Below, one piece after another: positions 11,814 to 25,009 of a stretch of 64,000 nucleotides of DNA. Source of the stretch: Azolla pinnata (Eukaryota; Streptophyta; Polypodiopsida; Salviniales; Salviniaceae); NCBI GenBank assembly GCA_037176905.1, contig JBBBWG010028311.1:38060-102059 (forward strand), read 5' to 3'. Below the pieces are notes generated by a model, which saw nothing but the letters and a program-made list of their open reading frames with translations, had not been told where the DNA came from and did no database searches. The stretch's first letter is position 1; every line of letters begins with the position of its first letter. A program made the position numbers and the translations under genes.

Positions 11814-12999
11814 TCTCGTTGAAGGATGAGGCATTGTCTCATCAGGTGTATATTCCTATAGGTAGAAATCATATGATATGGGGCTAAGTGTCCTAAAGTT
11901 TCTGTTGATTTTGGAGCCAAAATTCAGCAATAATCTGTATGGCCATGCAAAACCTGACTAAAGATTGGGGTTCGCTTGGAGATTTGGGGTTAAGAAGCAT
12001 GACATACCCCAAGGTTTTACTCATATTTATTATTAATTCATAGGTTCCCCAGAAAAGGAAGTGTTGACAGTGGTTCATGAGCTCATTTTGAATACAAGGG
12101 TGTTGAAATGTTTTCACATAATGATGTGGAAGATTTTTCTGCTCAGCAGAAGCTGCCATGATTTCACTTCAAACAGCATTAAAGCCAAGTGCACTGTGAT
12201 ACCCTGTATACTATGCAGGAGCCATAAATTTTTGTTGTTGGTTGCCATGGAAGGTCAAAGCTCAAAAGGTAAGAAGAATCCTTGAAGAGATAAAACAGAA
12301 TTTGGGATATCAGAATAGTAGAGTAGGATGGTATCTGGGTAAACTAAAGTAGGTTTTGAAAAAAACTGGATGACCCAGCTCTTCCAATACCTGGCCATGG
12401 TACATTGATCTCATGCTAAGAATGAAACAAATTCTCTTAGACAGGATCAATGCAAATATAACTACAGAGAAAACCCCTGATATGACAATATTTCAGGCCA
12501 GATATTCAGTTCTTTCAACAGTTTCACATTCCAAATTTAAGTTCCTCAATCTATTGTTGAGCTTAATACAGTATCATTCCTATCGAACCAATTGAGCCAC
12601 TCATTTACAGCAAGAATTCTCACTTTCTTCAATGGCTTCCGCAAACGTTTTCTGAATGTGGCTCAACTGTGAATCTCAATGCTAGTTTTCACTCCAAACA
12701 AAAACTTTGTTGCACTTCTGGGACCTCATTTACATGACCTTATAGCCAGCTTCAATCAAATCAGATCAAATGTGATTCCACTAGTCAGTTACTGTTAAGT
12801 GTAGAGCATCCACAGTTACAAAGATAACGCCAAGCGCCGTCAGCCACAATGTTAAACCTGTCATCTTGTGTGCCCTTGGTCCCCTTGCAACATACACATT
12901 CAGAAGAAAAAATTGTCCTCCGATGTGAAATCTCTCATACACCAATCTCGAAAGCCAATCACATGATGCCATGTGTGCCTTGGTCCTTATAACATACAC
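11814..12999. other. Convergent intergenic space, no gene seen
   Basis: Shared 3' flank of the ABC1 kinase (+) and the Sel1 protein (-), which would contain both 3' UTRs. A phrase reading ccttggtcc followed by aacataca occurs twice (near 12875 and 12980), an imperfect duplication about 105 bp apart next to the Sel1 stop codon. No other coding or RNA signal is evident. Confidence 0.5.
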
Positions 13000-15900
13000 T
13001 CAGATGAAAAAATACTCTTCGTCTTCGGAATCTGAAGACAAGCAGTTCACAAAGAAATATAAGTCTCCTTGATTCCAGTGATCTTAATGACCTATTTATC
13101 AAAATCAATGAAATCTACCATCGACTAGATGCAAACAGACTCATGTAAAATGCATGGGGCCAGTAAGAATCAATCTTGTTCAATACCTTTACTTAGTTTG
13201 ACCGATTTCTTTTTCCATTTCAATTGGGCTTTGTTTATCCATTCTTGTCCCTGTGGCCACATGAAAGCTTCTCATGTTAATTTGGCTACTCATACAAAGT
13301 ACTAACCAAAGCAGTACAAGTCACAAACCTTTAGTAAATCTTTATTGACACCATAGCCAGCACAGTACATCTTGCCAACAATCATCTGTGCATCTATATC
13401 ATCATTATTTGCCTTCTTCAAGTAATCTTTGAATGAATGCCTAGCACAGTCAGCCACTACATCTCTGAGAGGAACTCCCCTTATTGTTTCAGATTGTTTT
13501 GTTGTGGTCGATTGCATCTTCAATGACAATTGCACCCTTCGTACACGCTGAACCCCTTTATCACAATTCTGATAACGCTGCTCTTCATTTTCTTGCGCAT
13601 CTGATTGGACACATGCTTCATCGTGGGGGGATTGATAGGACAACGATGAATCAAAAGATCTCAATAAGAATCTGCAAAGAAAGCTTTCATCAGGAATGTA
13701 GATAATGCTAGTTTATCTTAAGAATAAATGCTCTTAAGGAACAAGAAAAAACCATACACAGCAAGCATTGAGAAACTTATTCGCTTTGTGACTATGTACC
13801 AAACAATATCCTATCCCAGAGTTGATGGACTAATTCTTCTATTGCAGTTTCAATGACAAGTACCCCAGGATAGAGAACCAATTACATACATAATGAAGGG
13901 AAAATAGCATGAAAGTGGTGGTGCTGATTTAAGAAGTGAAAGATGCTAATGATATTAGAGAAGCAAATTTACTGGCTATTTGATGTACAAGGAATAATAC
14001 ACACAACAAAATGGCTAGTCTCATCCATAATTCATCGAATTCTACATGATAGCATAGAGGTATTCCAAATCACATTTTAAAGCACATTTCAAAGATATTT
14101 GGTCGAGTGAATCTCAGTAGAGAAGTGGCCCTCCCCTACCCTCCATGACCCAGGGTAGCAAGGACCCCAGTTCCACACCATAAGTGATTTTCATTCCACT
14201 CACAACTGAATATCACTTTTACCATCTATAGGAAAACGTTTACAGCAAGCATGAGAGCGGCTTGCCCATCTATTATATTGGGACAGAAGATTGAATGACA
14301 TCCCAGCAAGCAATGGTTTGCAATTGTGGAGTAGAAACTACATGCTGTCAAGCAAGCCGCAGTAGATACATATAGATCTACTATCTGACACATCTGAGAG
14401 AGCACCTTCAATCCTGATGGTCTACTACATGCATTGATCAATACTTTATTCAAGGGTGGAAAAGAGTCCTAGAAGTGTTCATTCCATGATGCTACGTGAT
14501 GTTCTCTACTATTCATTGCTTTAAATGGAGAGGGTTCTTTGGAGGGTTTTTTATAGACCCCTAAGAGGACTATGGCAAGTTGGTAATATAAAGAGTGAGT
14601 TCAGTACTTCTGCATATGACTGAGAGATTGATCATATTCACGTTAAAATAATGTCGGTGTGACTTTGTTCCTGGTCTACTATGTGGTGGTACTCTAACCC
14701 TACCTGTGACTCTATTTGTGCTGTCCCCCACCACAACCCTTAGAACCTTCTATGTGCAAACATTCACAGTGTTTCATCCCCTGTGCAGGTGGACCACCAC
14801 AATTTCAGCTGACAGCAACCCCAGTAGAGTGGATATCACCCGGTCACAAAGAGTGCAACCAACTGAGCTGTTTTATCATGTCTTCCCTAATAGAACTCAC
14901 TCAGCACCACCGACACAGAACTAGCAAGCCATCCATGCTGCACAAACTGCTCTTTTTGGCAATAATAGTGCCCTGTGGGCTCGGGAGGGGGAACCAACCT
15001 TCCTCACGATTCAAGAGGATAATGCAGAGCCAGATAGAGCGAACCCCACAGTCATCTTCCCCGGCTGCTAGCCCCATTGATCTATCCACCAGGATCATCT
15101 CATGGCATACCCATACACTTCACCAATAATTGACTACATGGATGGCCAACCATGTCATGCATCACTTGGGCTGGGTAAAGAGAAATGTGCCGAATGCACT
15201 AGACTATAAACAAGAAGAACACACACAAAGAGTTCTAGGAGAGATCACAGAGTTGGGGCTCACGACGATGAAGAGTCGTATGACAGCATGCCAAGATTAA
15301 TTCGACGAGGAGCACACCCTCTGAATGGGTCACGAAGATTATATACATGGACAAATAGAAAAGCAAGCAGCTCAAATCGAGGCCAAGAAGCTTTAGAAAA
15401 GACAAGAGGAATAAAGTAAGAAGAGCTGATTAGAAACAGAGACGAGCAATGTGGTGGAATAAAATCTGCAGATAGCAAGGAATGAGCCAAAAGGAAGAGA
15501 GGAAGCTGCATCTGAAATTCTGTCACGGACTCATACAAAGCAAAAATGAGCAAAATCAGACCAAGTACGAGCTGCTATCAAGGAAAAACAATATTGTGGA
15601 GAACCAGGCGAGCAGATTTCACCATAAGATTATGACTGCAATGGAAGAAGGGCAACATGTAAAGGAGATCTTGTAGAACGGAACTCTTGATTTTGCGAAG
15701 AAGCCATGTCACTTCGTGTCATGCTATTGGAGAAAAGGTAGACAAATCAAACACAAGTTAGAAAGGTTGTGGACAGATTCCGGGAAAGAACTGCTGAACT
15801 CATCTAGAAAGAAATGGACAAAACAAATAGCTGACATGCAGATCTTAAGGACAACAAGGGTACAAGCTTTTGAAATTCGGACAAGGAGTGCGTGGAAGCT

Positions 15901-17453
15901 GTTCACAAAAACTTGTGCCCCAACTTCCTTACCATGGTGGATGAACAAACAGGCCTTGATCAGCGAGCACGATGCCCTGGTAAGGTATCTCGCAGCCACA
16001 ATGGCAGAAAGCAACCTCGACAAACAAGCGACAAGTGGAGAGGAGTCGGCAAAACCAAAGGATCCTAGATTCTCAACATCCTTCTCGATGATGATGATGA
16101 TGATGAGGCATAACATCTGACAGCCAATTCTTCATAACATTCGTAGGAGTTTTCATAGCCGACATTGTAGGCTCTTACTTGTGTAGATTAATTATCCCAT
16201 GGAAGTGGAATAATTCCTAGGCAAGAATAGGAGTTAACAGGTAGATATAACAATTGGTAAAGGTGAATATAGCCTGAAGTTACAGAGAAAGGCCACTGAA
16301 TTGTGGTTTACGATGATGTGATGCTCTCCATTACCTTGCATCATATGAAGGGGAGAGATGTATATAAACTCTTAAAGGACCATGGATAAGGTTGTTGGCA
16401 AGTTGGTTATGATATACTGAGCGATTTTTGCACTATTCCTAGTCTTCTGTGACTTTTGTGTGACTAGGAGAATGACTGAGAGATTGGACATATTGATGTG
16501 AAAACAACTTTTGTTCTTGGTCTACTGTGTGGTTGTACTCCCTTCTAACTTTGTAACCCTGCATATAATTCTGCTACTGCTGTCATCTGTGTCCACCCAC
16601 CATGTCTCTTGGATAGAGCTTTCTATATATAAAAGGTCGACAGTATTTCATAATCCTCTACGTGAAAACAATGAATCACGCAAAACAAGAATCCACGGAA
16701 ATTCTGATGATCCCGAGCTTTCTTTTGCACAAAACTAAGAATTTCAAATGATGATATACAGGGAATTTTGGCCTTTGATTTGTAAAACTACGCTGCCAAT
16801 TTAAGAGTAAAATACCGCAGATTCTAAGAGGAAAATGCTGAAAAAGCTGCGAATTTCGTAAAATTAAGACGACGACATCGGAAAAAGCATATCAGTTCCT
16901 GTCGAATTTTCATCCATTTCAAAAGCAATTGGCTACAGATTCCTGCATATTTCTATCCAAGTGGCTAACAACATTCTCAGCTCTTCGCTATAGCATCGTC
17001 TTGCAGTTCACCCGGTCCACGCTCTCGCTATTCGAGGATCCATTGATAATAACACACGGGTTCTCCGCACCAGAATTTGTTCGCCGAACGAAAACAAGGT
17101 TGAGAAAGAAACAGAAGAAGAAAACAAAAGCGGCCGGCATTTGCAGGGAAGCATGAGAAGCCATGAAAGGCTTGTACGCAGCAACAACCCATTATGCAAA
17201 TTGAAGAAAACAAACAAAAACAAGCAGCAAAACGAATAAGAAAGAGCGCGCGTCAAGGAAAAAGTTTAGGGTTTACGGGAGGGGGGGTTGACCTGGAGGG
17301 CAGGTTTGTATTGAAGCAGAAGCTATGGCGAGAGGAGGAAGAGGTGGCGGCGGCGGCGGAGAGGAGAGCGGGGCTGAGCTTCCACTCTGCTCTCAGAGAT
17401 TGCAAGCCTCGGGAAAGCAGCGATCGGGAAGACGAAGAGGAAGCCAAGGTCAT
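13000..17453 (-). CDS. Small Sel1-repeat protein, probably mitochondrial
   Basis: Four exons on the complement, 5' to 3': 17453-17293, 13671-13329, 13250-13187, 13031-13000. They total 600 bases (199 residues) and phases match at all three junctions. The first exon encodes a Ser/Arg/Leu-rich, acid-poor leader (MTLASSSSSRSLLSRGLQSL) typical of organelle targeting, probably mitochondrial. The C-terminal half carries one Sel1-like repeat: DAQMIVGKMYCAGYGV-NKDLLKGQEWINKA, with the GYGV turn and the Trp of helix B. A Lys-rich stretch and an acidic tail ending EYFFI follow. Sel1 repeats are alpha-solenoid interaction modules; with only one clear repeat it may be an adaptor or need partners. The 3.6-kb first intron contains a fossil LTR-type element. 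Support for exon 1 is the phase fit and the leader, so it is weaker than for exons 2-4. An earlier in-frame ATG at 17582 is possible. Confidence 0.75.
14480..16605. mobile_element. Fossil LTR-retrotransposon-like element (small, non-autonomous type)
   Basis: Two direct repeats of roughly 260-290 bp lie about 1.85 kb apart: about 14480-14740 and about 16320-16605. Shared landmarks include ggcaagttggt, actgagagattg and ggtctact-tgtggt-gtact in the same order. They look like diverged LTRs around an internal region of about 1.6 kb in which I recognise no reverse transcriptase or integrase. It is broken and, judging from how far the two repeats have diverged, old. It lies in the first intron of the Sel1 gene. 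Exact ends and target-site duplication were not resolved, and a simple segmental duplication is the alternative. Confidence 0.45.
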
Positions 17454-17659
17454 GTTCCCTGGTTCATAGCCTCGCTTCTCTGTGCCCGTCTTCTGATTCT
17501 CTCTGTTTTCTGATTCTCTCTGTTTTCTGATCGTCTTCTTCCCGTGCTCTCTTTCTTTTCTCTTGTGCCATTTCTTAATCACGTCATTAAGCTCGAGTTT
17601 GCCCTAATTGCGCGCCCTAATCCTTCCCCCTCTTTCCCTTACTTACATTTCCTGGTTTG

Positions 17660-18440
17660 AGATTAAGCCCGGGGTTTTCCTTGATTTAGATCATTTGCTT
17701 CTCATCAATGAGGCCTTAATTGTGTTTAGCTAAAGATTAAGCTTGTGTCGTTCTCGATCAGATTATTGGCCTTTCATCGACGACTTCATTACACGTTGGC
17801 TGACGATTGAGCTCGAGTCTTTCTTAATCACCTTCCTTGCATTAGCTAATGACCGAGCTCTCGTTTTCCTTAATCAGATTCTTGGCCTTTCGTCGACAGC
17901 TTTCGTCACATCGGTCGGAGGTTGAGCTTGGGTTCTTCTTGATTAGTTTATCAACCTTTCTCACAGATGGCTTGATTGCATCGACTAAAGATTTTAAGCC
18001 CGAGCGTTTGTCGATTCCATTATCTGCCTTCCATCGACGGTTTGATTACGCCCTCAAGCTCGGGTTGGCCCTAATTACATTATCTGGATTTCATCAACGA
18101 CGTCGTCGCATTAGATAAAGATTAAGTTCGACTCGCTCTTGATTAGATTATTTGGCTTTCATCGACAACGTCAAGAATGCCATTATGTTAGCTAAAGCGC
18201 AAGCTTTGGCTATTGGTGATTACATTATCTGCCTTTCGTCAACAGCTGCATTGCATCAACTACAGATTAAGCTCGAGTTTTCTTGATTAGATTACTGGCA
18301 TTTCATTGACAACTTAGTTGCATCAACAAAAAATTATGGTCCTGTTGTTCTTGACTAGATTATTTGTCATTCATCAACAACTTAATCACATCAACTAAAG
18401 ACTAAGCTTGAGTGTTTCTTGATTTGAGTATCTGCCTTCA
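17660..18440. repeat. Degenerate ~65-70-bp tandem repeat, about 11 copies
   Basis: Each copy reads approximately gattaagctcgagttt, ttgattagattat, ctgcctttcatcgacaac, then a ttgcatcaactaaa end. Copies start near 17735, 17805, 17850, 17920, 17990, 18060, 18118, 18190, 18262, 18330 and 18400. They differ by many substitutions, so the array is old. It is immediately upstream of the Sel1 gene start and may include its promoter. Confidence 0.8.
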
Positions 18441-19002
18441 TCTGTGTTTTTCACGGTTATGTACATTTCTACCTATTGTCATCCTCTAGCAACCTACAAA
18501 TCTGGCATTGCCAACGCTTCATCTACATTATCCACAGTTGGAAATTTGTTAGCTCACGTCTTTTCGTCAATTCTTTGCGACAATCGTTGCTCGAGTTATT
18601 TTCCCTACACATATACTCAGCACTACATGTCATCGATACAACATCCAGCCGCAAAATTTTACCTTTGTGCGCACCGCCGTCCATTTTCATCGTCTCTCTC
18701 ACGACGGAGAATCAGGGATCTACGCCGATGCTCTTTTTCAGGCTATACACAAGCCTGCAATCTCAATCAAGAGCTCTTTCCTTAGCGCCGCTGTATACGA
18801 GCTGCATCTCAGGGAGGGGCAGTAAAAACCAGAAAAGGGCTTTTCCTGATGCCTGCAGCGCGGAGAAAGATGTCAGTACACGATCGAGGAGTTCGGAGTT
18901 GCAGTACATAACAGAACAGAACGAAGAAGACGAAAAAGGAGTGGTATGGAAAACCAGCGCTATCGGGGGTTGCATCTGTGGGCGAGCTTCGATGAACCCC
19001 AT
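18441..19002. other. Intergenic, no gene seen
   Basis: This lies between the 69-bp array and the TG-rich microsatellite. An open frame of about 180 codons on the + strand begins in it but runs into the microsatellite, and I see no domain or codon pattern supporting it. Confidence 0.4.
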
Positions 19003-19735
19003 CATGGTGTATGCACATGCATAACATGCATGCATGCATGCCTGTGGTATGTGTGTATGTGTGTATGCATGTATGTATGTGAGCGTGTGTGTATGTATGC
19101 ATGTGTGTGTATGTATGCATATATGTGTATGTGTGCATGTGTGTGCATGCGCATGTGCGTACATGTATGTATGTGTGCATATGCATGCATGTATGTATGC
19201 ATGTATGTATATGTGTGCATGTGTGTGCATGCGTGTGCATGTATGTATGCATGTGCGTGTATGTGTGCATGCGCGTGTATCTGTGCATGCGCGTGTATGT
19301 GCATGTGTGTACATGTATGTATGTGTGCGTATGCATGCATGTTGTATGTATATGCGTGCATGTGTGTGCATGTATGTATGCATGTGTGTGTATGTGCATG
19401 TATGTGCATGTTATGTATGGTGATGATGAACGTGTGTGCGTGTGTGCGTGTGGTGAAGATGAATGTATGTATGAATGCATGTATGTATGTGCGTCTGCAT
19501 GTGGATACGAATGTGTGTTGCATATGCATGATGAAGATGGATGCATGCGTGCGCATGTATGTATGCATGTGCGTATGCGTGCATGTGTGATGCATGTGCG
19601 TCCATGTATGTGATGCGTGTGTGCGAATGCATGCGCGCGCGCGTGCAGGCATGTTGACGATGGAAGGATATGCATGCGTGCAGGCATGTATGTATGCATG
19701 CAGGCATGTATGTATGCATGCATGCATGTGGAGCA
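19003..19735. repeat. Long compound microsatellite (TG / ATGC / ATGT)n
   Basis: More than 700 bp of alternating purine-pyrimidine tracts such as gtatgtatgcatgtgtgtg, with long runs of self-complementary tgcatgca. It yields spurious long frames on both strands (Cys/Met/Val-rich or His/Thr-rich). The sequence could adopt Z-DNA or cruciform structure. It lies about 200-930 bp upstream of the THF1 start codon. Confidence 0.95.
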
Positions 19736-19794
19736 GCAGAAGATGATGACGATGGAGACGGTGAAGCAGGAAGATGCAGGCAGAAAGGCGATGA

Positions 19795-19858
19795 TGGTGG
19801 GCGATGGCGATGGCGATGGCGGTGGCGATGGCGATGGCGATGATGGTGGGCGATGGTG
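19795..19858. repeat. GATGGC hexanucleotide repeat
   Basis: A short run of gatggc/gatggt units flanked by gatgatggtgggcgatgg on both sides, forming a small inverted-looking frame. It lies just upstream of the THF1 coding start and is likely in the promoter or 5' UTR. Confidence 0.8.
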
Positions 19859-19934
19859 AACGGATAAGGCGAAGCCCATCATCGTCTCCCTCGCTCCCTG
19901 TGCTTTCTCTGCGTCGAAGCCCGTTTCCTTCCTG

Positions 19935-22900
19935 ATGAGCATGGCCTCCTTCTCTCCATCTTGTTCCATTTCTTCCTCTTCCTCTTCCTCTTCCTCTTCC
20001 GCTTCCTCTTCCTCTTCCCCCTCCTCCTCTTCTCTCCTCCACACCGCCGCCCGGACCTTCTCCTCGGCGCGCTCCCTGAGAGCTGCCGCTGCCGCCACAG
20101 ATTGGAAGCTCAGGGCTCCCGCTCCCTGTAACAGCACTGCCGCCGCTCTCCTCCTCCTCAGCTCCTCGGCTTCCCCCCGCTCCCGAATCCGCGCCGTCTC
20201 CGCCCTCAAACCTTTCAGATGCGTCGTTGCTGCTGCCTCCAGTGATGGTAAGTGGCCTTAACGTTCCGATCACAATGTAGGGGCGTTGTTGATGTGGGCT
20301 CAGGGTTCACGAGGACGGATCTGGGTATGTCAGACAATATGCCTGTTTTGTTTGCCATGTGTAGACTGACCGTAGGCTTTATGGTTTGGGTCAGGGTTGT
20401 GTTGGGGTAGAAGAGCCTGTTATGAAAAATGTGGGGGGTGGGCATTCTATGCAATGCCTTAAGGATAAGGATCAGGGGTTGAGCTTAGGATATGGTTATA
20501 AGAATGACAAAGCTCGGATCATTGGGTTATGGACTGGAGTGCTAGACTCAGGGCAAGTAAAAGAGAAAGGTAACGATTTTGGAAAACTGAGTTTTGACTC
20601 TTTAGTTTAAGGATTACGATTAAGGTTTACGTCGTCTGATTGATCTCGTTCAGGGTTACGGTTACAGCGCGGATTAGGGTTGGGGAAAGAAAGAAGATTC
20701 TAGTCAGGAGAAAAACAGCGACTTAGATGGCTGCGTTTAGAGTTCTTTTAGAGAAATGTATGGTTATGATAAAGAAAATGCATGCCCTGGAAAGTTAGGT
20801 TTAGGGTTAGGGTCTGGAAAGAAGGATCTGGTTATGATAATGGAAATGCTTGGATGCATTTGGTAAGCGATGATCTTTGAGACCAGAGTAATTTGAACAT
20901 GTTAAAGCTAATGCTTGTATGTGCTGGATATAATTGTCAGTACGGCAGTGGTCAGGGTTGATATCCAACAGTAAGGTGCTTGTTATGGGTGTGAATCCAT
21001 AAGCTTTCCATTAAATTTTAGGTCCTTTTCGCATGTTGTTGCTGCGTAACTACATCTGCATCTACATAACAAATGCCCAACAATCTCGCGTATACTTTAG
21101 TTGTGGCCACTTCTACTACGTTGGCCTCTTGAAACCTGCTATTTGAATATAGCTGCATTCAGTATTGTATCCCATGAAATCTGGTCCCTGCTCTTAGGAG
21201 GGTACTTGCAAGGTGTTAGAGTTGATCTGCTACAGGTCAATGAACATGCTTAGGCTATGAACGTGGAGGAAGGTAATGCCGTGAGATCGATAGATTGTAC
21301 TATCATCTTCGAAGGTCTCAAATATGATCTTTGAGAACAAAAATAAATGTTTTGAAATGTTACTTGTGAAGATCAGTGGCGACTCTCGATGTCCTAGAGC
21401 TTTACTATTGAATGCTGTAACCGAGAGTGTATGATTTAGTTGAGAGAGAGAGGGTGGGGGAGAGATAGCTTCCACACCTTACAGTAGATTTCATGCTGCT
21501 TTTACACGGATTATAGCAAGCACCTCAGGTGGATTGTTACCCCTTAGTTTCTCAAGTCATCACAGTGCAACAGAAAGCTGCCATTCATGGACTTTGATAT
21601 TAATGATGTACACTGAGTTTTACCCCACCATTAAGATATTGCATCGACCTAGAACCCATTTCAGACCATTACAAATCTGGCCAAATCATTGACAACGACA
21701 GAACTGCTGATATTAATTTAGTTGGCTAACATAAGCCTGAATATAAGGGTAGGGCTGGGGGCTAAGGTTGATATTTAGAGGAATAAGGCATTATTATTGT
21801 AAGAATAATATTTTAATGAGTTGATTTACTTATTTGAAGCTTTGGATTTGGATAAGGGTTACATGGTTAATGTAAAAGCTTAAATGGATTGCTGTTAAAT
21901 GACAGTTGTTACATGCTCTGGGGTTATTCGTTTTCAATTTAGATCTCTAAACGAGTAAGGATTTGGTCATGGTAAGGTCAACGATGGTATGCCTTGAATA
22001 ATCTCGTCTCACGATAGTTCTATTGTCAGATGGCCATTTCCAAAGATCACAAGGTTTTTGTATATCTATGATTGATTCGTCTGTTTGGATTCCTGCAGAT
22101 ATACCAACCGTGTCTGATACCAAAACAGCCTTTCTAATGAAATTCCGGAAACCGATTCCCAGCATATACAACAATGTGATTCAAGAGCTCATTGTGCAGC
22201 AACACTTGATGCGATATAACCAAACATATAAATATGATGGGGTCTTTGCTTTGGGTTTCGTGACTGTTTTTGATCAGCTTATGGATGGATACCCAAACCT
22301 GCAGGATCGAGAAGCCATATTCAATGCTTACATCGAGGCTTTAAAAGAAGATCCCGAAGCCTACAGGTGTAGATCTTTCTCAGGTCTTGTTTTTTTATAT
22401 GACTGTGACATAGTTCTATTTATTGTTTAGATTAAAGATGGTTTCATTCCTTTCGATTAACTTGATGTGTTGGTTAAGTATTCAAGATATCCATATGGAT
22501 TTGGAACTATCTTCCCATGAAGGAGTAATATTTTGCCATTTAACTGCCTGCTATCTTCATGTGAATCCTTATTGGGGTTTTTGAACTGGAGAAAGATGAG
22601 TACAGAATATTCTTTGTGCAGACAGGTGTACATATGCTACATATGGTTCAGCAAATGCCATATCCAAGGCAGAGGTTTCTTGATGTATGGTATTTTGTGC
22701 ATCAGTTGAGTGAAATGCAGACATTGGCAACTGTAATATCTGGAATATTCAACGTAGGCAAGGTTGGCTCAGATTTCAACATGAAGGCATTTAAAGTGCC
22801 TTAGCTAGTGAGTATTGTAAGGTATCTTGCGTTCATCATCTTTTGGCAAGAGATAAAAGCCTTTTCAAGCATATGCAAATCCCATCTGGAAGAGTTTGAA

Positions 22901-25009
22901 TGACAAGGGACAAACTGCTGTGATTCATTTATGGGTTTTGGACTGTAAATGGAATTATAAAAAATGTTGAGTTTCTAAGATGCTTAGAGATCTGTAGCTG
23001 ACTGGTGGGAATGATTTTGAGAAAGTTCTGTAGCTTTTCTTAATAAAAGAGGATGACATTAAGATACTCATGCAGAGTAGCAGAGATAAAATTCATGCTT
23101 GGACAGCTCCCCGTAAGGTGACCCTGCCGATTATAGAAACTTGAAGAGTGAAAGCCATATGTTCCTTGTTTCATTACTGTCAACAGGAAAGAGTGGAAGG
23201 AGAGGCTTGCCATCCCAAATTATAGGCTGTGGGCACAAGCCACCTGCAGCTTTGTGTGAATAATAGATTACCTCAACCAAATATTCAAGTGAACTGCCCT
23301 TTTCCTGTTTAAGGCTTAGAAGAGGCGATGGCAGAGAAAGATTACGTCATGAAGCTTATTTTGATTTCTCCACTTGCTACCTAAACTCAGATGTGATCTA
23401 CATGTTTGGGTATCATGTCTCTCCAATGATGAGGATGAGCATTTTGTGATTATGACAAAGACGGAAGAGCTTTGATGAGAATCTGAAGCTTCTGATAATA
23501 AAATTGGTACCATCTAGGTTCGAATTGTGCTTCTTTACTTCTCGAATTTCACCATATTTTCTGAAAATCTACTTGGCGTTCAGGTTGACCCTAGAATTCT
23601 GAGCTCTGGACATCTCACATTTGTTGTTTGCCTAGGTGCAAATAAAAAATATATATATGGAGGGAACATTTCCGTGATATTATCTATTTATCCCTTATTT
23701 AATGGCTGTTGTATAATGTCCTTGGGTCATTGAACCATACAATTTTTAAACTTCCATGCATTTTTATATTGTTGATGTATACAGAACTGTGAATCGTTCT
23801 TTTTTAACCTTTCGGAGTATGTATGTACCAGATTGCAAGATCTTCTGTTCGTTATATTCCTGACTTGTCATGCTTGCTACTATTTGTAGCGAAAACTAAG
23901 GCGACTGTAGGAACATAAGGTCTCCCTGAGTTAATGTGAGTTCTTTCGATGATGGCTAACTTCCATTTCAGTATCATAAACAGCAATCTTTATCAGGTAC
24001 AACAATATCACTATTACGATAAACATAGGTTGTGTACACTTGAGTATGATTATTGAGATACTAAGCTTATCTAGAATTTCCTCCTGCATATTATGAACAT
24101 GAGGGCATCTGGCTTTCCAATTTGTATGTGTAAAATCTGTACAACTGCTTCATATCACTAAAATTTTCAGATATGTATTCTTTACATTGATAATCTTTTT
24201 CTGGTCTGTGTAGGAATGATGCAAAAAAGTTGGAAGAGTGGGCGAGCTCAAAAAATTCAGAGACAATCATTTCATTTGAATCTAGTGATGGGGAGGTGGA
24301 AGGCATCTTCAAGGAAATTTCTCAGAGGGCATCAGAAGGAAAATTTCACTATAGCCGGTTTTTCGCAATAGGATTATTCAGGTTGCTCGAACGAGCAAAT
24401 GCCACCGATCCAGCTGTCCTAGAGAAGGCAAGTTTTGCTACTACTCTTCTCATCCCTATCATTGACATTATGGTTGTGCCTTTTTTATGTGGACATGTAA
24501 CGGTGCTACAAGAAATCAGAACATTTCCCGGTCCTTAAATATGTCCTTTGCGTTTCAAAATTATGGAATTATCCCTCAATTTTGAATTTTGAATTTTCTT
24601 CAAGGTCTTCTGACTGGGGTCTTATGGAAACACGCTCATAAGAATGGTCTTTTCTTTGGTTCTTAAAATTGAAAGTACTTCTGAGAGAGCTTTTATATGA
24701 AGGTAGTTATTGTGGGATGTTGAATTTGACAGCTTTCGAAAGCGCTGAATGTAAGTAAGTTGAGCGTGGACCGGGACCTTGATGTGTATCGCAACTTATT
24801 GTCGAAGTTAGTCCAGGCTAAAGATCTCCTTAAGGAGTACATTGAGAGGTAAGCAAGAAATACAACAGGAATATTTGTTTGGAATTCTGGCTCGAGCAGC
24901 AAATGGTTGATCTTCTCTTTGAAACAGGGAAAAGAAGAAGCAGGCAGAGAGAGAGGCAAGCTCAAAACCTAGTGAGGCGGTCACGAAAATGGTGTCAATC
25001 AATCTTTGA
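19935..25009 (+). CDS. THF1: THYLAKOID FORMATION 1 (THF1/Psb29), plastid
   Basis: Five exons: 19935-20247, 22099-22366, 24214-24427, 24733-24848, 24928-25009, totalling 993 bases and 330 residues. Residues 1 to about 100 are a Ser/Ala-rich plastid transit region encoded by exon 1. The conserved THF1 domain starts at DIPTVSDTKTAF (about 105) and continues through YDGVFALGFVTVFDQLM, DREAIFNAYIEALKEDP, FHYSRFFAIGLFRLLE and VDRDLDVYRNLLSKLVQAKDLLKEY. A basic coiled tail follows. In plants and cyanobacteria THF1 is needed for thylakoid biogenesis and PSII repair through FtsH, and links sugar signalling to the plastid. Two introns are about 1.85 kb. Intron 3 has a GC donor (AAG|GCAAGT) with a normal AG acceptor; using it restores the conserved LEKLSKALN junction. 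The match is strong along the whole length. Confidence 0.96.

Noticed and set aside
12781-12999. Hydrophobic 72-codon minus-strand frame after the Sel1 gene
   Set aside because: It lies in the probable 3' UTR and includes an imperfect duplication. There is no homology signal.
13302-13328. Extension of the Sel1 exon 2 frame past 13329
   Set aside because: An AAG|GTTTGT donor at 13329/13328 followed by the exon at 13250-13187 continues the Sel1 repeat (GQEWINKA) in phase, so the extension is intronic.
18763-20273. Very long open frames on both strands (His/Thr/Met-rich and Cys/Val-rich)
   Set aside because: They arise from the TG/CATG microsatellite and are antisense to the THF1 first exon.
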